Positions 53,001 to 60,432 are shown, counted from the stretch's first letter. The stretch: 64,000 nucleotides of DNA from Streptomyces sp. SAI-135 (GCF_029893805.1 NZ_JARXYP010000002.1:6386001-6450000), one strand, 5' to 3'. Made by a program: numbers and translations. The notes: generated by a model not told the origin, from the letters alone.

Positions 53001-53850
53001 TGTTGTTGGCCGGCAGGGCCGCGGCCAGGATCGCGCGCTGGATGGAGGCGTACTCCTTGGCGGAGGAGAAGGCCGCCAGGGCGCGGGTGCGCTGGATCAT
53101 GTCCGGGTTGCTGGTGGCCTCTGCCATGTCCTGGGAGAGGTCCAGCAGGTGGGTGATCAGCCGGTGGTAGGACTCCACCGTCTGGGTCGCGTTGCCCTGG
53201 GTCTCGTAGGCGTCGCTGCGGATCTTGCTGAGCGTGTCCAGGTCGCGGACCAGGCCGACGAGGCTGTCGCGGACGCCCTGGAGGTTGCCGTCCTTGCTGG
53301 AGGTGTCGATGTCCTCGGCGGCGGCGATGAAGTTGGTCGCGGCCCGGTCCGTCTTGTCCCGGAAGCCCTTGACCGTGATGTTGCTCGCCGTGGAGTTGTG
53401 CGCCAGCGGGCCGGCCGACTGGTCACGCTCCTCCTGGAGGGCGGCCGCCAGCTCGGTGGCCTGCTTGGTCATCTCCGTCAGCAGCTTCATGTTGTCGAGC
53501 TGCTGGATGTCGTCCATGGAGTCGTTGATGCGCAGCGCGCCCAGCGAGGTGGCCGCCACGACGGGGAGCGCGAGCAGCGACACCAGGCGCGTGGAGATGC
53601 GCCAGTTGCGCAGGGCCATGCGCGATCCGGGGCCGGTCGGGCCCTTGGGGGGCTTCACCGTCGGCGTGACGTCCGGGCCCGGGGACGCCGACGTGCCGAG
53701 GCGCCCGGCGCCGGAGCCACCGTCGGGCGACGGTGCCGGGCCCGGGTTCTGGGCGTGCTGGGGGGAGGAACTGCCGACATTGGGGCCAGTCCCGCCGTGC
53801 CGCTCCGGCTCGGCCGAAGCGCTGCCATCCCTCTTGAAACGTCCCTGCAC
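50074..53850 (-). CDS. cvnA: Conservon sensor kinase-like protein CvnA (second cluster)
   Basis: 1258 aa from a GTG at 53850 (VQGRFKRDGSA), preferred over a long upstream extension with non-coding character. Layout: disordered start (~1-75), membrane helix ~88-106, extracytoplasmic helical sensor domain to ~395, second helix ~400-420, HAMP-like segment and kinase-like core (LFKLDHLATRMRRNGENLLV, ELLENATSFSSPQTK, IHDTGIGLSPEDL). The C-terminal ~500 residues are disordered, with TGQF/TGQY repeats every ~15-20 residues (roughly 50640-51020). This tail is about 130 residues longer than in the first CvnA. It ends with RGRLTNLRRGIAQG, shared with the first copy (RGRLSNLRRGVQRG). Confidence 0.93.
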   Translation of the reverse strand: MQGRFKRDGSASAEPERHGGTGPNVGSSSPQHAQNPGPAPSPDGGSGAGRLGTSASPGPDVTPTVKPPKGPTGPGSRMALRNWRISTRLVSLLALPVVAATSLGALRINDSMDDIQQLDNMKLLTEMTKQATELAAALQEERDQSAGPLAHNSTASNITVKGFRDKTDRAATNFIAAAEDIDTSSKDGNLQGVRDSLVGLVRDLDTLSKIRSDAYETQGNATQTVESYHRLITHLLDLSQDMAEATSNPDMIQRTRALAAFSSAKEYASIQRAILAAALPANNTSLGRLTENDRLYAQGALESEESELNSFRSIYGDDGAEELLKPIEDGSSTIEAADQYAGRAFGRPEGLADLDRRSYKDWVDDSSTKIQQMGNIEHTLLEDMEQKARELRSATERDAIIAGALILIVLGVSLVGAFVVARSMIRSLRRLQETATKVAQDRLPELVKQLSESDPQDVDTSVESVGVHSRDEIGRVAAAFDDVHREAVRLAAEQALLRGNVNAMFTNLSRRSQGLIQRQLSLISELESREADPDQLSSLFKLDHLATRMRRNGENLLVLAGEEPGRRWTRPVPLVDVLRAAASEVEQYERIELAAVPTTEVAGRVVNDLVHLLAELLENATSFSSPQTKVKVTGHALPDGRVLIEIHDTGIGLSPEDLAAINERLASPPTVDVSVSRRMGLFVVGRLSQRHGIRIQLRPSDSGGTTALVMLPVDVAQGGKKPQPKPGQGAPGAPAAAQAAAGVAAARRGGGNGQGGGALGAGAPSGGRLGAGQGPRAALPGSGQGGRPGAPGGQRGPQGPGTPPQGRPAPAGAGFGGQAPGAPQGLQAAGTGGPGQDAFSGQDAFGGGQDAFGGRSSVPPQPQAPNPGQAPEPQGRRRRPQLPGRGGPRAELPGGNQQPRTPSWSDENAQPPVPRASLDVPRGHDEQDPAATSRMPRIEDHQGPASTSEFPRPDFDAPQNTGQYPRQGANGPQQTGQFPRPGSNGPQDTGEFPRPVANDPQNTGQYVRQDVFGTPSGQNGGSQTGQFASPQAYDSGSTGQFAMPGYDGGSTGQHSLPGRQDPSSTGQFERPQTNGADFGAPRPPMPPRPQQRPVRQEPEALPPAGPGDGRTPLYDTLETNWFHGSQQQGQGQPANGNGSSPAQAPRQQQAPAAPQRPAASAAWRSSPNDDLVRQAERVRQPAAGGVTTSGLPRRVPRANLVPGTAQQQQHQSGPAVSRAPDDVRGRLTNLRRGIAQGRQVGGNGQTGSFPNPTHQQER

Positions 53851-54416
53851 TAGCGTCGCAACCTCTGGACCAGGCGCTCCTCCGCAGAACGGCGGAGCAC
53901 GGTGTCGGCGTTGTGGGGAGCGCCCTGAATACGCACCCCGGATGGTCGTGAGTGACCGGCGCTGGCTCCCCCTTCTCACCGCCGCTCGGCGCTTCTCAGC
54001 GCCCCCTGTGCGCCGGTTCGATCCCGCGGCGGTCCGTGGAATTCCAGCACAGTGCAGGATCTCCAACAAGGTCCGTGGGTCAGACCGTGACCTACGTGAC
54101 ACCTCGTGAGGACCGCGTCACGGGGTGTGGAAAGCGTTCCCGTTCATATCGGACATAAATCCGCGAGTCCACCCGCGGGGGTAGGTGTCCCAGTCGCCAT
54201 GATCAGGAGCGGAATGAGGGCTTCAGGGAGCCAATGTCCGTTTCGTTGGGGTGGATTGAGGCTCGAAATTGTCCGATTTGCCCATAGGTCAGTGAGCAAA
54301 CTCACACGCCGATCATGGGGTCTTCGCGAGTTCGGAGGGGAATGGCATGTTTAGCCTGACGCTTTACAAGAAGGCCGCAACTGTCCAACCCACCACATCC
54401 GAGGTCGAGTACAACC
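53851..54416. other. Long intergenic region between the second cvn operon and the 60-aa gene
   Basis: No supported gene. The left part is the cvnA promoter/leader. CCGTGAC (54085-54091) and GTCACGG (54117-54123) form a wide 7-bp inverted repeat. From ~54140 to 54420 the sequence is much less GC rich than its surroundings and probably contains the divergent promoters, including that of the 60-aa gene. A frame starting ATGTTTAGC at 54347 has poor codon bias and is not called. Confidence 0.5.
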
Positions 54417-54599
54417 GTGAAGACGACGATGATGTTCCGCAACATTGCCAACCCGCGGCGCACGACGCTGGCGCACCTCGAGGACGCCGACGCACTGCAG
54501 ACCCAGGAGCAGCCGGAGCACCCGCTCGACCTCCCCGCCCAGACCGCCAACCCCCGGCGCACGGTCCTGATGGAGATCCCGGCCTCCGCGGCCAAGTAA
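54417..54599 (+). CDS. 60-aa peptide with two ANPRRTxL repeats
   Basis: Starts with GTG at 54417 (GAGG 12 nt upstream); ATGs at 54429 and 54432 are alternatives. High third-position GC supports coding. The sequence holds ANPRRTTLAHLE near the start and ANPRRTVLMEIP near the end, separated by an acidic Gln/Glu/Pro-rich centre (EDADALQTQEQPEHPLDLP). There is no signal peptide or membrane helix. I do not recognise the family. The short length, repeated motif and acidic middle could fit a peptide precursor or a small adaptor; no maturation enzyme lies next to it. It is divergent from the second cvn operon across a long A+T-richer region. Confidence 0.65.
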   Translation: MKTTMMFRNIANPRRTTLAHLEDADALQTQEQPEHPLDLPAQTANPRRTVLMEIPASAAK

Positions 54600-54728
54600 C
54601 CGTAGCGCGCCCGGATCACCGCCCGTCGGGCAGGTGACCCGGGCGTATTGCGCGCGGCACCGACCCCTTACCGCGTTAGCCTGGAGCGTCAGACTCCAGC
54701 CGGCCGAGTAGAGGGGCGCCCAGATCCC

Positions 54729-55514
54729 GTGCGCATCGCCAGATTCTCCATCGACGGGAACGTCGCCTTCGGCGCGGTCGAGGGCGACAGGCCGGACGAG
54801 CTCGTCCTCGACATCATCAAGGGCATCCCGTTCGCGGACTTCGAGCTCTCCGGTACGAAGGTCCCGCTGAGCAAGGTCAGGCTGCTGCCGCCGGTGCTCC
54901 CCAACAAGGTCGTGGCGTACGGGCGCAACTACGCCGACCACGCGAAGGAACTCGGCAACGAGGTCCCGGACGCCCCGTTCGCCTTCTTCAAGCCCTCCAC
55001 CTCGGTGATCGGGCACGGCGACGAGATCCAGTACCCCTCCTTCTCCGCGGACGTCCACCACGAGGCCGAACTGGCCGTCGTGATCGGCAGGATGTGCCGC
55101 GAGGTCCCGCGCGAGCGGGTCAAGGACGTGATCTTCGGCTACACCTGCGCCAACGACGTCACCGCCCGGGACGTCCAGAAGCGCGAGAAGCAGTGGGCGC
55201 GGGCCAAGGGCTTCGACACCTCCTGCCCGCTGGGCCCCTGGGTGGAGACCGGCCTGGCCCTGGAGACGGCCGCCGACCTGACGATCCAGCTCACCGTCAA
55301 CGGCGAACAACGCCAGCTCGGCCGCACCAGCGAGATGATCCACTCCATCGAGGATCTGATCGTCAACATCTCCGAGGCCATGACGCTGCTCCCCGGCGAC
55401 GTGATCCTCACGGGCACCCCGGCAGGCGTCGGGCCGCTCACCGTCGGCGACGAGGTCGCCGTCACCATCGAAGGCATCGGCACTCTCACCAACAAGGTTG
55501 TCAAGCGTGGCTAG
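54729..55514 (+). CDS. Fumarylacetoacetate hydrolase (FAH) family protein
   Basis: 261 aa from the GTG at 54729 (GAGGGG 12 nt upstream). FAH family fold with metal site: VVAYGRNYADHAKELGNEVP, PFAFFKPSTSVIGHGDEI, DVHHEAELAVVIG (Glu ligand), GYTCANDVTARDVQK (Asp ligand), GFDTSCPLGPWV, TPAGVGPLTVGDEVAVTIEG at the end. Members hydrolyse or decarboxylate acylpyruvates and 2-oxo-hept-3-ene-dioates, or hydrate dienoates. The exact substrate is unknown. Its last 8 bp overlap gltX, so the two are cotranscribed; this pairing with gltX is common in actinomycetes as I recall. Confidence 0.88.
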   Translation: MRIARFSIDGNVAFGAVEGDRPDELVLDIIKGIPFADFELSGTKVPLSKVRLLPPVLPNKVVAYGRNYADHAKELGNEVPDAPFAFFKPSTSVIGHGDEIQYPSFSADVHHEAELAVVIGRMCREVPRERVKDVIFGYTCANDVTARDVQKREKQWARAKGFDTSCPLGPWVETGLALETAADLTIQLTVNGEQRQLGRTSEMIHSIEDLIVNISEAMTLLPGDVILTGTPAGVGPLTVGDEVAVTIEGIGTLTNKVVKRG

Positions 55515-56982
55515 CGCACCCGTCCGCGTACGTTTCTGTCCCTCGCCCACCGGTAACCCCCATGTGGGCCTGGTCCGCACCGCCCTGTTCAACTGGGCCT
55601 TCGCCCGGCACCACCAGGGCACCCTGGTCTTCCGCATCGAGGACACCGACGCGGCCCGCGACTCCGAGGAGTCGTACCAGCAGCTCCTCGACTCGATGCG
55701 CTGGCTGGGCTTCGACTGGGACGAGGGCCCCGAGGTCGGCGGCCCGCACGCGCCGTACCGCCAGTCGCAGCGCATGGACCTCTACAAGGACGTCGCCGCG
55801 AAGCTGCTGGACGCCGGCCACGCCTACCACTGCTACTGCTCCCAGGAGGAGCTGGACACCCGCCGCGAGGCCGCCCGCGCCGCCGGCAGGCCGTCCGGCT
55901 ACGACGGCCACTGCCGCGACCTGAGCGCCGACCAGGTCGAGCAGTACAAGGCCCAGGGCCGTACGCCCATCGTCCGCTTCCGCATGCCCGACGAGACGAT
56001 CACCTTCACGGACCTGGTCCGCGGCGAGCTGACCTTCACCCCGGAGAACGTGCCGGACTACGGGATCGTACGAGCCAACGGGGCGCCCCTCTACACGCTC
56101 GTGAACCCGGTCGACGACGCGCTGATGGAGATCACGCACGTCCTGCGCGGCGAGGACCTGCTCTCCTCCACCCCGCGCCAGATCGCCCTGTACAAGGCGC
56201 TGATCGAGCTGGGCGTCGCGAAGACCGTGCCCGCCTTCGGTCACCTGCCGTACGTGATGGGCGAGGGCAACAAGAAGCTCTCCAAGCGCGACCCGCAGGC
56301 CTCGCTCAACCTCTACCGCGAGCGCGGCTTCCTGCCCGAGGGCCTGCTCAACTACCTGTCCCTGCTCGGCTGGTCGCTCTCCGCGGACAAGGACATCTTC
56401 ACCACCGACGAGCTGGTCGCGGCCTTCGACATCGCGGACGTGAACCCCAACCCGGCCCGCTTCGACCTGAAGAAGTGCGAGGCGATCAACGCCGACCACA
56501 TCCGCCTGCTCGACGTGAAGGACTTCACGGAGCGCTGCGAGCCCTGGCTGAGGGCCCCCTTCGCGCCCTGGGCGCCGGAGGACTTCGACGAGACGAAGTG
56601 GCACGCGATCGCCCCGCACGCCCAGACCCGGCTGAAGGTCCTCTCCGAGATCACCGACAACGTCGACTTCCTGTTCCTGCCGGAGCCGGTCTTCGACGAG
56701 CCCTCCTGGACCAAGGCGATGAAGGAGGGCTCGGACGCCCTCCTGCGCACGGCCCGCGAGAAGCTGGAGTCGGCGGACTGGACCTCCCCGGAGTCCCTCA
56801 AGGAGGCAGTCCTGGCCGCCGGTGAGGCCCACGGCCTCAAGCTCGGCAAGGCCCAGGCCCCGGTCCGCGTCGCCGTCACCGGCCGCACGGTCGGTCTGCC
56901 CCTCTTCGAGTCCCTGGAGATCCTGGGCAAGGAGACGACGCTGGCGAGGATCGACGCGGCGCTGGCGAAGCTGGCCGCGTAG
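55507..56982 (+). CDS. gltX: Glutamate-tRNA ligase (probably non-discriminating)
   Basis: 491 aa from the GTG at 55507, overlapping the FAH gene. Class I synthetase: RVRFCPSPTGNPHVGL (HIGH motif as HVGL), RIEDTDAARDSEE, the YCSQEELD zinc-like region without a full Cys set, GEDLLSSTPRQIAL, and KLSKRDPQAS (KMSKS motif). It charges tRNA-Glu. In bacteria with GatCAB and no GlnRS, which I believe includes streptomycetes, it also charges tRNA-Gln with Glu. Notably, three tRNA-Glu and two tRNA-Gln genes lie only 1.6 kb downstream. Confidence 0.96.
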   Translation: MASAPVRVRFCPSPTGNPHVGLVRTALFNWAFARHHQGTLVFRIEDTDAARDSEESYQQLLDSMRWLGFDWDEGPEVGGPHAPYRQSQRMDLYKDVAAKLLDAGHAYHCYCSQEELDTRREAARAAGRPSGYDGHCRDLSADQVEQYKAQGRTPIVRFRMPDETITFTDLVRGELTFTPENVPDYGIVRANGAPLYTLVNPVDDALMEITHVLRGEDLLSSTPRQIALYKALIELGVAKTVPAFGHLPYVMGEGNKKLSKRDPQASLNLYRERGFLPEGLLNYLSLLGWSLSADKDIFTTDELVAAFDIADVNPNPARFDLKKCEAINADHIRLLDVKDFTERCEPWLRAPFAPWAPEDFDETKWHAIAPHAQTRLKVLSEITDNVDFLFLPEPVFDEPSWTKAMKEGSDALLRTAREKLESADWTSPESLKEAVLAAGEAHGLKLGKAQAPVRVAVTGRTVGLPLFESLEILGKETTLARIDAALAKLAA

Positions 56983-56997
56983 CGCCACACGCGCGTG

Positions 56998-57030
56998 GAG
57001 GGGCGGTGGCCGTGGCGGCCGCCGCCCCTC
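56998..57030 (+). terminator. Hairpin after gltX
   Basis: GAGGGGCGGTGGCC (56998-57011) pairs with GGCCGCCGCCCCTC (57017-57030), one G-U pair, loop GTGGC; 15 bp after the gltX stop. Confidence 0.65.
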
Positions 57031-57093
57031 GGCGTTGTCAGTGGGGCGCACTAGGGTTCCGGCATCGAACTCAAGATCCGGAAGGGCCCCGTC

Positions 57094-57756
57094 ATGCCGA
57101 TGTCCCCTCGTGACTACACCTGGCTGTTCACGCCGGGCAGCACGTTCGCCTACGAGTCCGGGCAGACCGGTGTCATCGACGTGGCCGACGGCGGGATGCT
57201 CGACCTGCCCACCGGACGGGTCGTCGCCTGCGACCCCTTCGTCTACCTCGGGTCCGGGGACATCGAGCCGTTCACCGTCACCGTCGCCCCCGGCCGTTAC
57301 CGCGTCGACGCGGCCGTCGCGACCCTCACCCGCCCCGGCGAGCCCCCGGCCGGGCACCCCCACCGGCGGGTGGCGGCGGCCCGCCTGGTGATCCGCGACG
57401 AGCCCACCGCGACCTGGGAGTTGGCCCTCCAGCCGGAACAGGACCCCGCCGAACTCAAGGGCGACGAGTTCTTCGGCTACGGCGTCGACGCCGGCACCGG
57501 ATGCTTCTACGACGCCTCGGCCGAGGAGGCCTTCCCCGGGACCGAGGAGGAAGAGGGGCCGTTGTGGGACGCCTTCGAGAACAGCGACTGGTCGCAGGGA
57601 CCCCACCTGGTCACCTCCGCCTCCACCGGCCACACCCTGGCCGCGTTCACCTCCGGCTGGGGCGACGGTTTCTACCCCACCTGGATCGGACGCACCGCCG
57701 CCGGCGAGGTCACCTGCTTCCTGACGGACTTCTTCGTGGCGCCCGACCCCACCTGA
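57094..57756 (+). CDS. DUF4241 domain protein
   Basis: 220 aa, cytoplasmic. The N-terminus YTWLFTPGSTFAYESGQTGV and later GGMLDLPTGRVVACDPFVYL, VTVAPGRYRVDAAVATL, GYGVDAGTGCFYDASAEEAF and GHTLAAFTSGWGDGFYPTWI fit the DUF4241 family, in which the conserved Gly-x-Asp and C-terminal G.GDG.Y.. stretch recur. Family function is unknown, although members sometimes accompany toxin or immunity genes. TAGGGT at 57050-57055 is a possible -10. It stands between the gltX hairpin and a HAD gene 50 bp downstream. Confidence 0.8.
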   Translation: MPMSPRDYTWLFTPGSTFAYESGQTGVIDVADGGMLDLPTGRVVACDPFVYLGSGDIEPFTVTVAPGRYRVDAAVATLTRPGEPPAGHPHRRVAAARLVIRDEPTATWELALQPEQDPAELKGDEFFGYGVDAGTGCFYDASAEEAFPGTEEEEGPLWDAFENSDWSQGPHLVTSASTGHTLAAFTSGWGDGFYPTWIGRTAAGEVTCFLTDFFVAPDPT

Positions 57757-57806
57757 GGCGCCGCAATCGCCGGACGTGCCCGGGGCTGCCGGGTTACCGT
57801 CGGATC

Positions 57807-58538
57807 ATGAGCATTCGGGCCGTGGTCTGGGACGTCGACGACACCCTCTTCGACTACACCACCGCGGACCGCGAGGGCATGCGGTCCCATCTCGCCGCCG
57901 AGGGGCTGCTCACCGGGGACGAGACCCCCGAGCAGGCCCTCCTGCGCTGGCGGGAGATCACCGACCGGCAGTGGGCGCGGTTCTCGGCGGGGGAGCTGTC
58001 CTTCGAGGAGCAGCGCCGCGAGCGCATCCGGGCGTTCCTGGGCACACCCCTGGGCGCCGCCGAGGCCGACGCCTGGTTCCGGCGGTACATGACGCACTAC
58101 GAGGCCGCCTGGGCCCTCTTCCCGGACGTCGTGCCGGTCCTGGACGCCCTCGCCGCCAGCCACCGGCACGCCGTGCTGTCCAACTCCAGCCTCACCGTCC
58201 AGGACCACAAGCTGCGCGTCCTCGGCCTCCACGACCGCTTCGAGGTCATCCTGTGCGCCGCCGAACTGGGCGTCTCCAAGCCCGAGCCCGGCGCCTTCCT
58301 CGCGGCCTGCGACGCCCTGGAGCTCACCCCGCACCAGGTGGCGTACGTCGGTGACCATCCGGAGATCGACGGGCGGGGCGCCGCTGACGCCGGACTGCTG
58401 TCGGTCTGGATCGCCCGCGAGGGCCCGTACGCGACCGTCGAGGCACCCGACGGCACCCATCGCATCGCTTCCCTCGGTGAACTCCCCGCGATCCTCGGCG
58501 CGGATACCCGTTTTGGAGCCCCGTCCACCTTCGGGTAA
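57807..58538 (+). CDS. HAD-superfamily hydrolase (phosphatase)
   Basis: 243 aa from the ATG at 57807; TACCGT at 57795-57800 could be the -10 of a leaderless mRNA. HAD motifs: I is VWDVDDTLFDY (catalytic Asp pair), II is VLSNSS, III is the Lys in LGVSKPEPGAFL, IV is YVGDHPEIDGRGAADAG. The helical cap between motifs I and II (~20-110) is the C1 type. It resembles the PSR/YjjG-like small-molecule phosphatases; the substrate is not predictable. It ends ~90 bp before the tRNA cluster. Confidence 0.92.
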   Translation: MSIRAVVWDVDDTLFDYTTADREGMRSHLAAEGLLTGDETPEQALLRWREITDRQWARFSAGELSFEEQRRERIRAFLGTPLGAAEADAWFRRYMTHYEAAWALFPDVVPVLDALAASHRHAVLSNSSLTVQDHKLRVLGLHDRFEVILCAAELGVSKPEPGAFLAACDALELTPHQVAYVGDHPEIDGRGAADAGLLSVWIAREGPYATVEAPDGTHRIASLGELPAILGADTRFGAPSTFG

Positions 58539-58630
58539 TGTTCTTCCTGCGCCGCCGGGGAGCGGGCCGAAAGGCCGGCCACCGGAGGAGCAGTACTAGA
58601 ACAAGATCCCCGTAGGGGCTTGCGTTCCAG

Positions 58631-58702
58631 TGGCCTATGGTGTAATTGGCAGCACGACTGATTCTGGTTCAGTTAGTCTTGGTTCGAGTCCAGGTAGGCC
58701 AG
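58631..58702 (+). tRNA. tRNA-Gln (CTG)
   Basis: 72 nt. Acceptor TGGCCTA/TAGGCCA, anticodon loop TTCTGGT with anticodon CTG, T-arm TTGGTTCGAGTCCAG, discriminator G; CCA not encoded. Confidence 0.95.
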
Positions 58703-58742
58703 CTCGCAGAGCTCATCTGCAGGCGGAGATCAACTCCGCGAA

Positions 58743-58815
58743 GCCCCCGTTGTGTAGCGGCCTAGCACGCTGCCCTCTCAAGGCAGTAGCGCCGGTTCGA
58801 ATCCGGTCGGGGGTA
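58743..58815 (+). tRNA. tRNA-Glu (CTC), first copy
   Basis: 73 nt. Acceptor GCCCCCG/CGGGGGT, anticodon stem CTGCC/GGCAG, loop CTCTCAA with anticodon CTC, T-arm CCGGTTCGAATCCGG. It differs from the other two Glu copies by one base pair in the anticodon stem (T-A instead of C-G). Confidence 0.95.
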
Positions 58816-58877
58816 CAGATCCTTCCCGGAGGGTCAGTCAGGGTCGCACCCACTGATTCTCATGCAGGATCGCTAGG

Positions 58878-58950
58878 GCCCCCGTTGTGTAGCGGCCTAG
58901 CACGCCGCCCTCTCAAGGCGGTAGCGCCGGTTCGAATCCGGTCGGGGGTA
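58878..58950 (+). tRNA. tRNA-Glu (CTC), second copy
   Basis: 73 nt, anticodon stem CCGCC/GGCGG, loop CTCTCAA, otherwise as the first copy; identical to the third copy. Confidence 0.95.
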
Positions 58951-58970
58951 CGCGTTTCTATACATCGCAT

Positions 58971-59042
58971 TGGTCTATGGTGTAATTGGCAACACTACGG
59001 TTTCTGGTACCGTCATTCTTGGTTCGAGTCCAGGTAGACCAG
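58971..59042 (+). tRNA. tRNA-Gln (CTG), second copy, diverged
   Basis: 72 nt. Acceptor TGGTCTA/TAGACCA, anticodon stem ACGGT/ACCGT around TTCTGGT, T-arm as in the first Gln gene. Same anticodon as the first tRNA-Gln, but with different acceptor and anticodon-stem pairs, each compensated, so both look functional. Confidence 0.95.
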
Positions 59043-59070
59043 CTCGGACCTGCGGAAACGCAGGCTCCAC

Positions 59071-59143
59071 GCCCCCGTTGTGTAGCGGCCTAGCACGCCG
59101 CCCTCTCAAGGCGGTAGCGCCGGTTCGAATCCGGTCGGGGGTA
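59071..59143 (+). tRNA. tRNA-Glu (CTC), third copy
   Basis: 73 nt, identical to the copy at 58878-58950. Last of the five-gene tRNA array. Confidence 0.95.
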
Positions 59144-59150
59144 CGTAGAG

Positions 59151-59180
59151 GAAGGCCCTCCACTTCGGTGGGGGGCCTTC
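59151..59180. terminator. Terminator with TTCG tetraloop after the tRNA array
   Basis: GAAGGCCCTCCAC (59151-59163), loop TTCG, GTGGGGGGCCTTC (59168-59180), one G-U pair. It lies 7 bp after the last tRNA and 14 bp from the stop of the convergent MerR gene, so it can serve both. Confidence 0.8.
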
Positions 59181-59194
59181 GCCGTGTGCGGGGT

Positions 59195-59839
59195 TCACGC
59201 GAAGCCGTACCGCCGCGTCGACTCCTCCTCCTGGGCCAGTCGGTGCAGTGCCTGGAGCATCGGTTCGACGAGCACCGCACCCAGCACCGCGACCTCGGCC
59301 TTCTCGGCCTCCGACACGTGCGACTCCATGAACGCCATGTCCAGCTCGGCCACCTGACGCATCAACCGCGCGTAGGGCACGAGGATTTCGGGACTCCAGT
59401 CGTAGCCGAGACGACGCAGCGCGGCCGCCGCCACCACCAGGGAGCGGAACGAGGGGGAGACGTCCGTCATGGCCTGCGCGTGGGACCACCCCAGCGTCTC
59501 GAGCAACTCCTCCATCGCCGCCCGCGCGCCCCGCACGAACTCGTCGTCGGCGTCCGGCTCCGGCACCTGCGGCAGCGCCCAGACCGCAGCGCCCAGGCGC
59601 ATCGCGCGGGGCAGGGAGTCGTCGTCGACATGGCCCAGCACCTCCCTGACCGTGGCCACCGGCACTTTGCCGACCTGGATCATCGCCCGTACCAGCCGCA
59701 GCCGCCGCAGATGCTCCTCGTCGTACTCGGCGGTGGTGGCGTTGACCTGGTGGCCCGGCGGCAACAGCCCTTCGCGCAGGTAGTACTTGATCGTCGCGGT
59801 GGACACACCGCTGCGCTCGCTGAGTTCGGTCAGCCGCAT
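59195..59839 (-). CDS. MerR family transcriptional regulator
   Basis: 214 aa from the ATG at 59839; GGGGGCGC precedes it. N-terminal MerR HTH and wing: MRLTELSERSGVSTATIKYY then LREGLLPPG and YDEEHLRRLRLVRAMIQVG. The C-terminal ~130 residues are helical with Trp, Tyr and Met-rich patches (SFRSLVVAAAALRRLGYDWS, LMRQVAELDMAFMESH), like effector-binding domains for small hydrophobic molecules; there are no metal-binding cysteines. It is divergent from the DUF4188 gene, with an inverted repeat between them that is the likely operator. Confidence 0.88.
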   Translation of the reverse strand: MRLTELSERSGVSTATIKYYLREGLLPPGHQVNATTAEYDEEHLRRLRLVRAMIQVGKVPVATVREVLGHVDDDSLPRAMRLGAAVWALPQVPEPDADDEFVRGARAAMEELLETLGWSHAQAMTDVSPSFRSLVVAAAALRRLGYDWSPEILVPYARLMRQVAELDMAFMESHVSEAEKAEVAVLGAVLVEPMLQALHRLAQEEESTRRYGFA

Positions 59840-59864
59840 CTCTTGCGCCCCCTCTCGGATACCG

Positions 59865-59897
59865 GCACTATCCAAGCATGCCGCGCTCGGACAGTGC
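59865..59897. promoter_or_regulatory. Inverted repeat between merR and DUF4188 genes
   Basis: GCACTATCCAAGC (59865-59877) and GCTCGGACAGTGC (59885-59897) are complementary in 11 of 13 positions around a 7-bp centre. It fills the 80-bp divergent spacer, as MerR operators do. Confidence 0.55.
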
Positions 59898-59919
59898 TGC
59901 TCACCACTTAGGGGGCCCC

Positions 59920-60432
59920 ATGTTCGGCAAGAAGGTCGCCGCAGGCCGCACCACCGCGTCCACGGAGGGGGACGTGGTCGTCCTGCTGATCGGGATGCGC
60001 ATCAACCACTTCTGGGCCGTGCACCACTGGGTCCCGGTCCTCCTGGCCATGCCGCGGATGCTGCGGGAGCTGTCGCGGGCACCGGAGCGGGGGCTGCTGT
60101 CCCACGTCCTGCTGACGGCCTCCCCGCGGACGTACTACGTCGTCCAGTACTGGGAGTCGAAGGAGAAGCTGTACGCGTACGCGCATGCGCCGGAGACCTT
60201 CCACCACCGGGCCTGGGCGATCATCAACCGCAAGGAGAAGGCGGGGAAGGTGCGTCAGCACGTGGGGCTGTGGCACGAGGCGTACGTGGTGCCGGAGGGG
60301 TCCTACGAGTCGATCTACGCGGACATGCCGGCCTTCGGACTGGCGGCGGCGCATGGACAGGTGCCGGTGGAGCGAAGGGGACGTTCAGCGAAGGAACGGT
60401 TCGCTCACAGGTCGGGGAAGGTGACGCGTTAG
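59920..60432 (+). CDS. DUF4188 protein (heme-degrading monooxygenase-like fold)
   Basis: 170 aa from the ATG at 59920 with TTAGGGGG upstream. The DUF4188 family, distantly like ABM/heme-degrading monooxygenases: GDVVVLLIGMRINHFWAVHH, VLLAMPRMLRELSRAPERGL, YYVVQYWESKEKLYAYAHAP, HHRAWAIINRKEKAGKVRQH, GLWHEAYVVPEGSYESIYAD. His residues (HHW, HHRAW) may bind a ligand. The partner MerR regulator suggests induction by a small molecule. The stop TAG lies inside the first arm of the palindrome at 60432-60519. Enzymatic role unknown. Confidence 0.85.
   Translation: MFGKKVAAGRTTASTEGDVVVLLIGMRINHFWAVHHWVPVLLAMPRMLRELSRAPERGLLSHVLLTASPRTYYVVQYWESKEKLYAYAHAPETFHHRAWAIINRKEKAGKVRQHVGLWHEAYVVPEGSYESIYADMPAFGLAAAHGQVPVERRGRSAKERFAHRSGKVTR

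Noticed and set aside
54347..54637. 96-codon frame starting MFSLTLYKKA overlapping the 60-aa gene
   Set aside because: Its first part has poor codon bias and its second part is the out-of-frame shadow of the NPRRT peptide.
58743..59143. The three tRNA-Glu copies considered as an integration (att) site duplication
   Set aside because: The copies are complete tRNA genes with normal spacers, and there is no integrase or foreign DNA between them.
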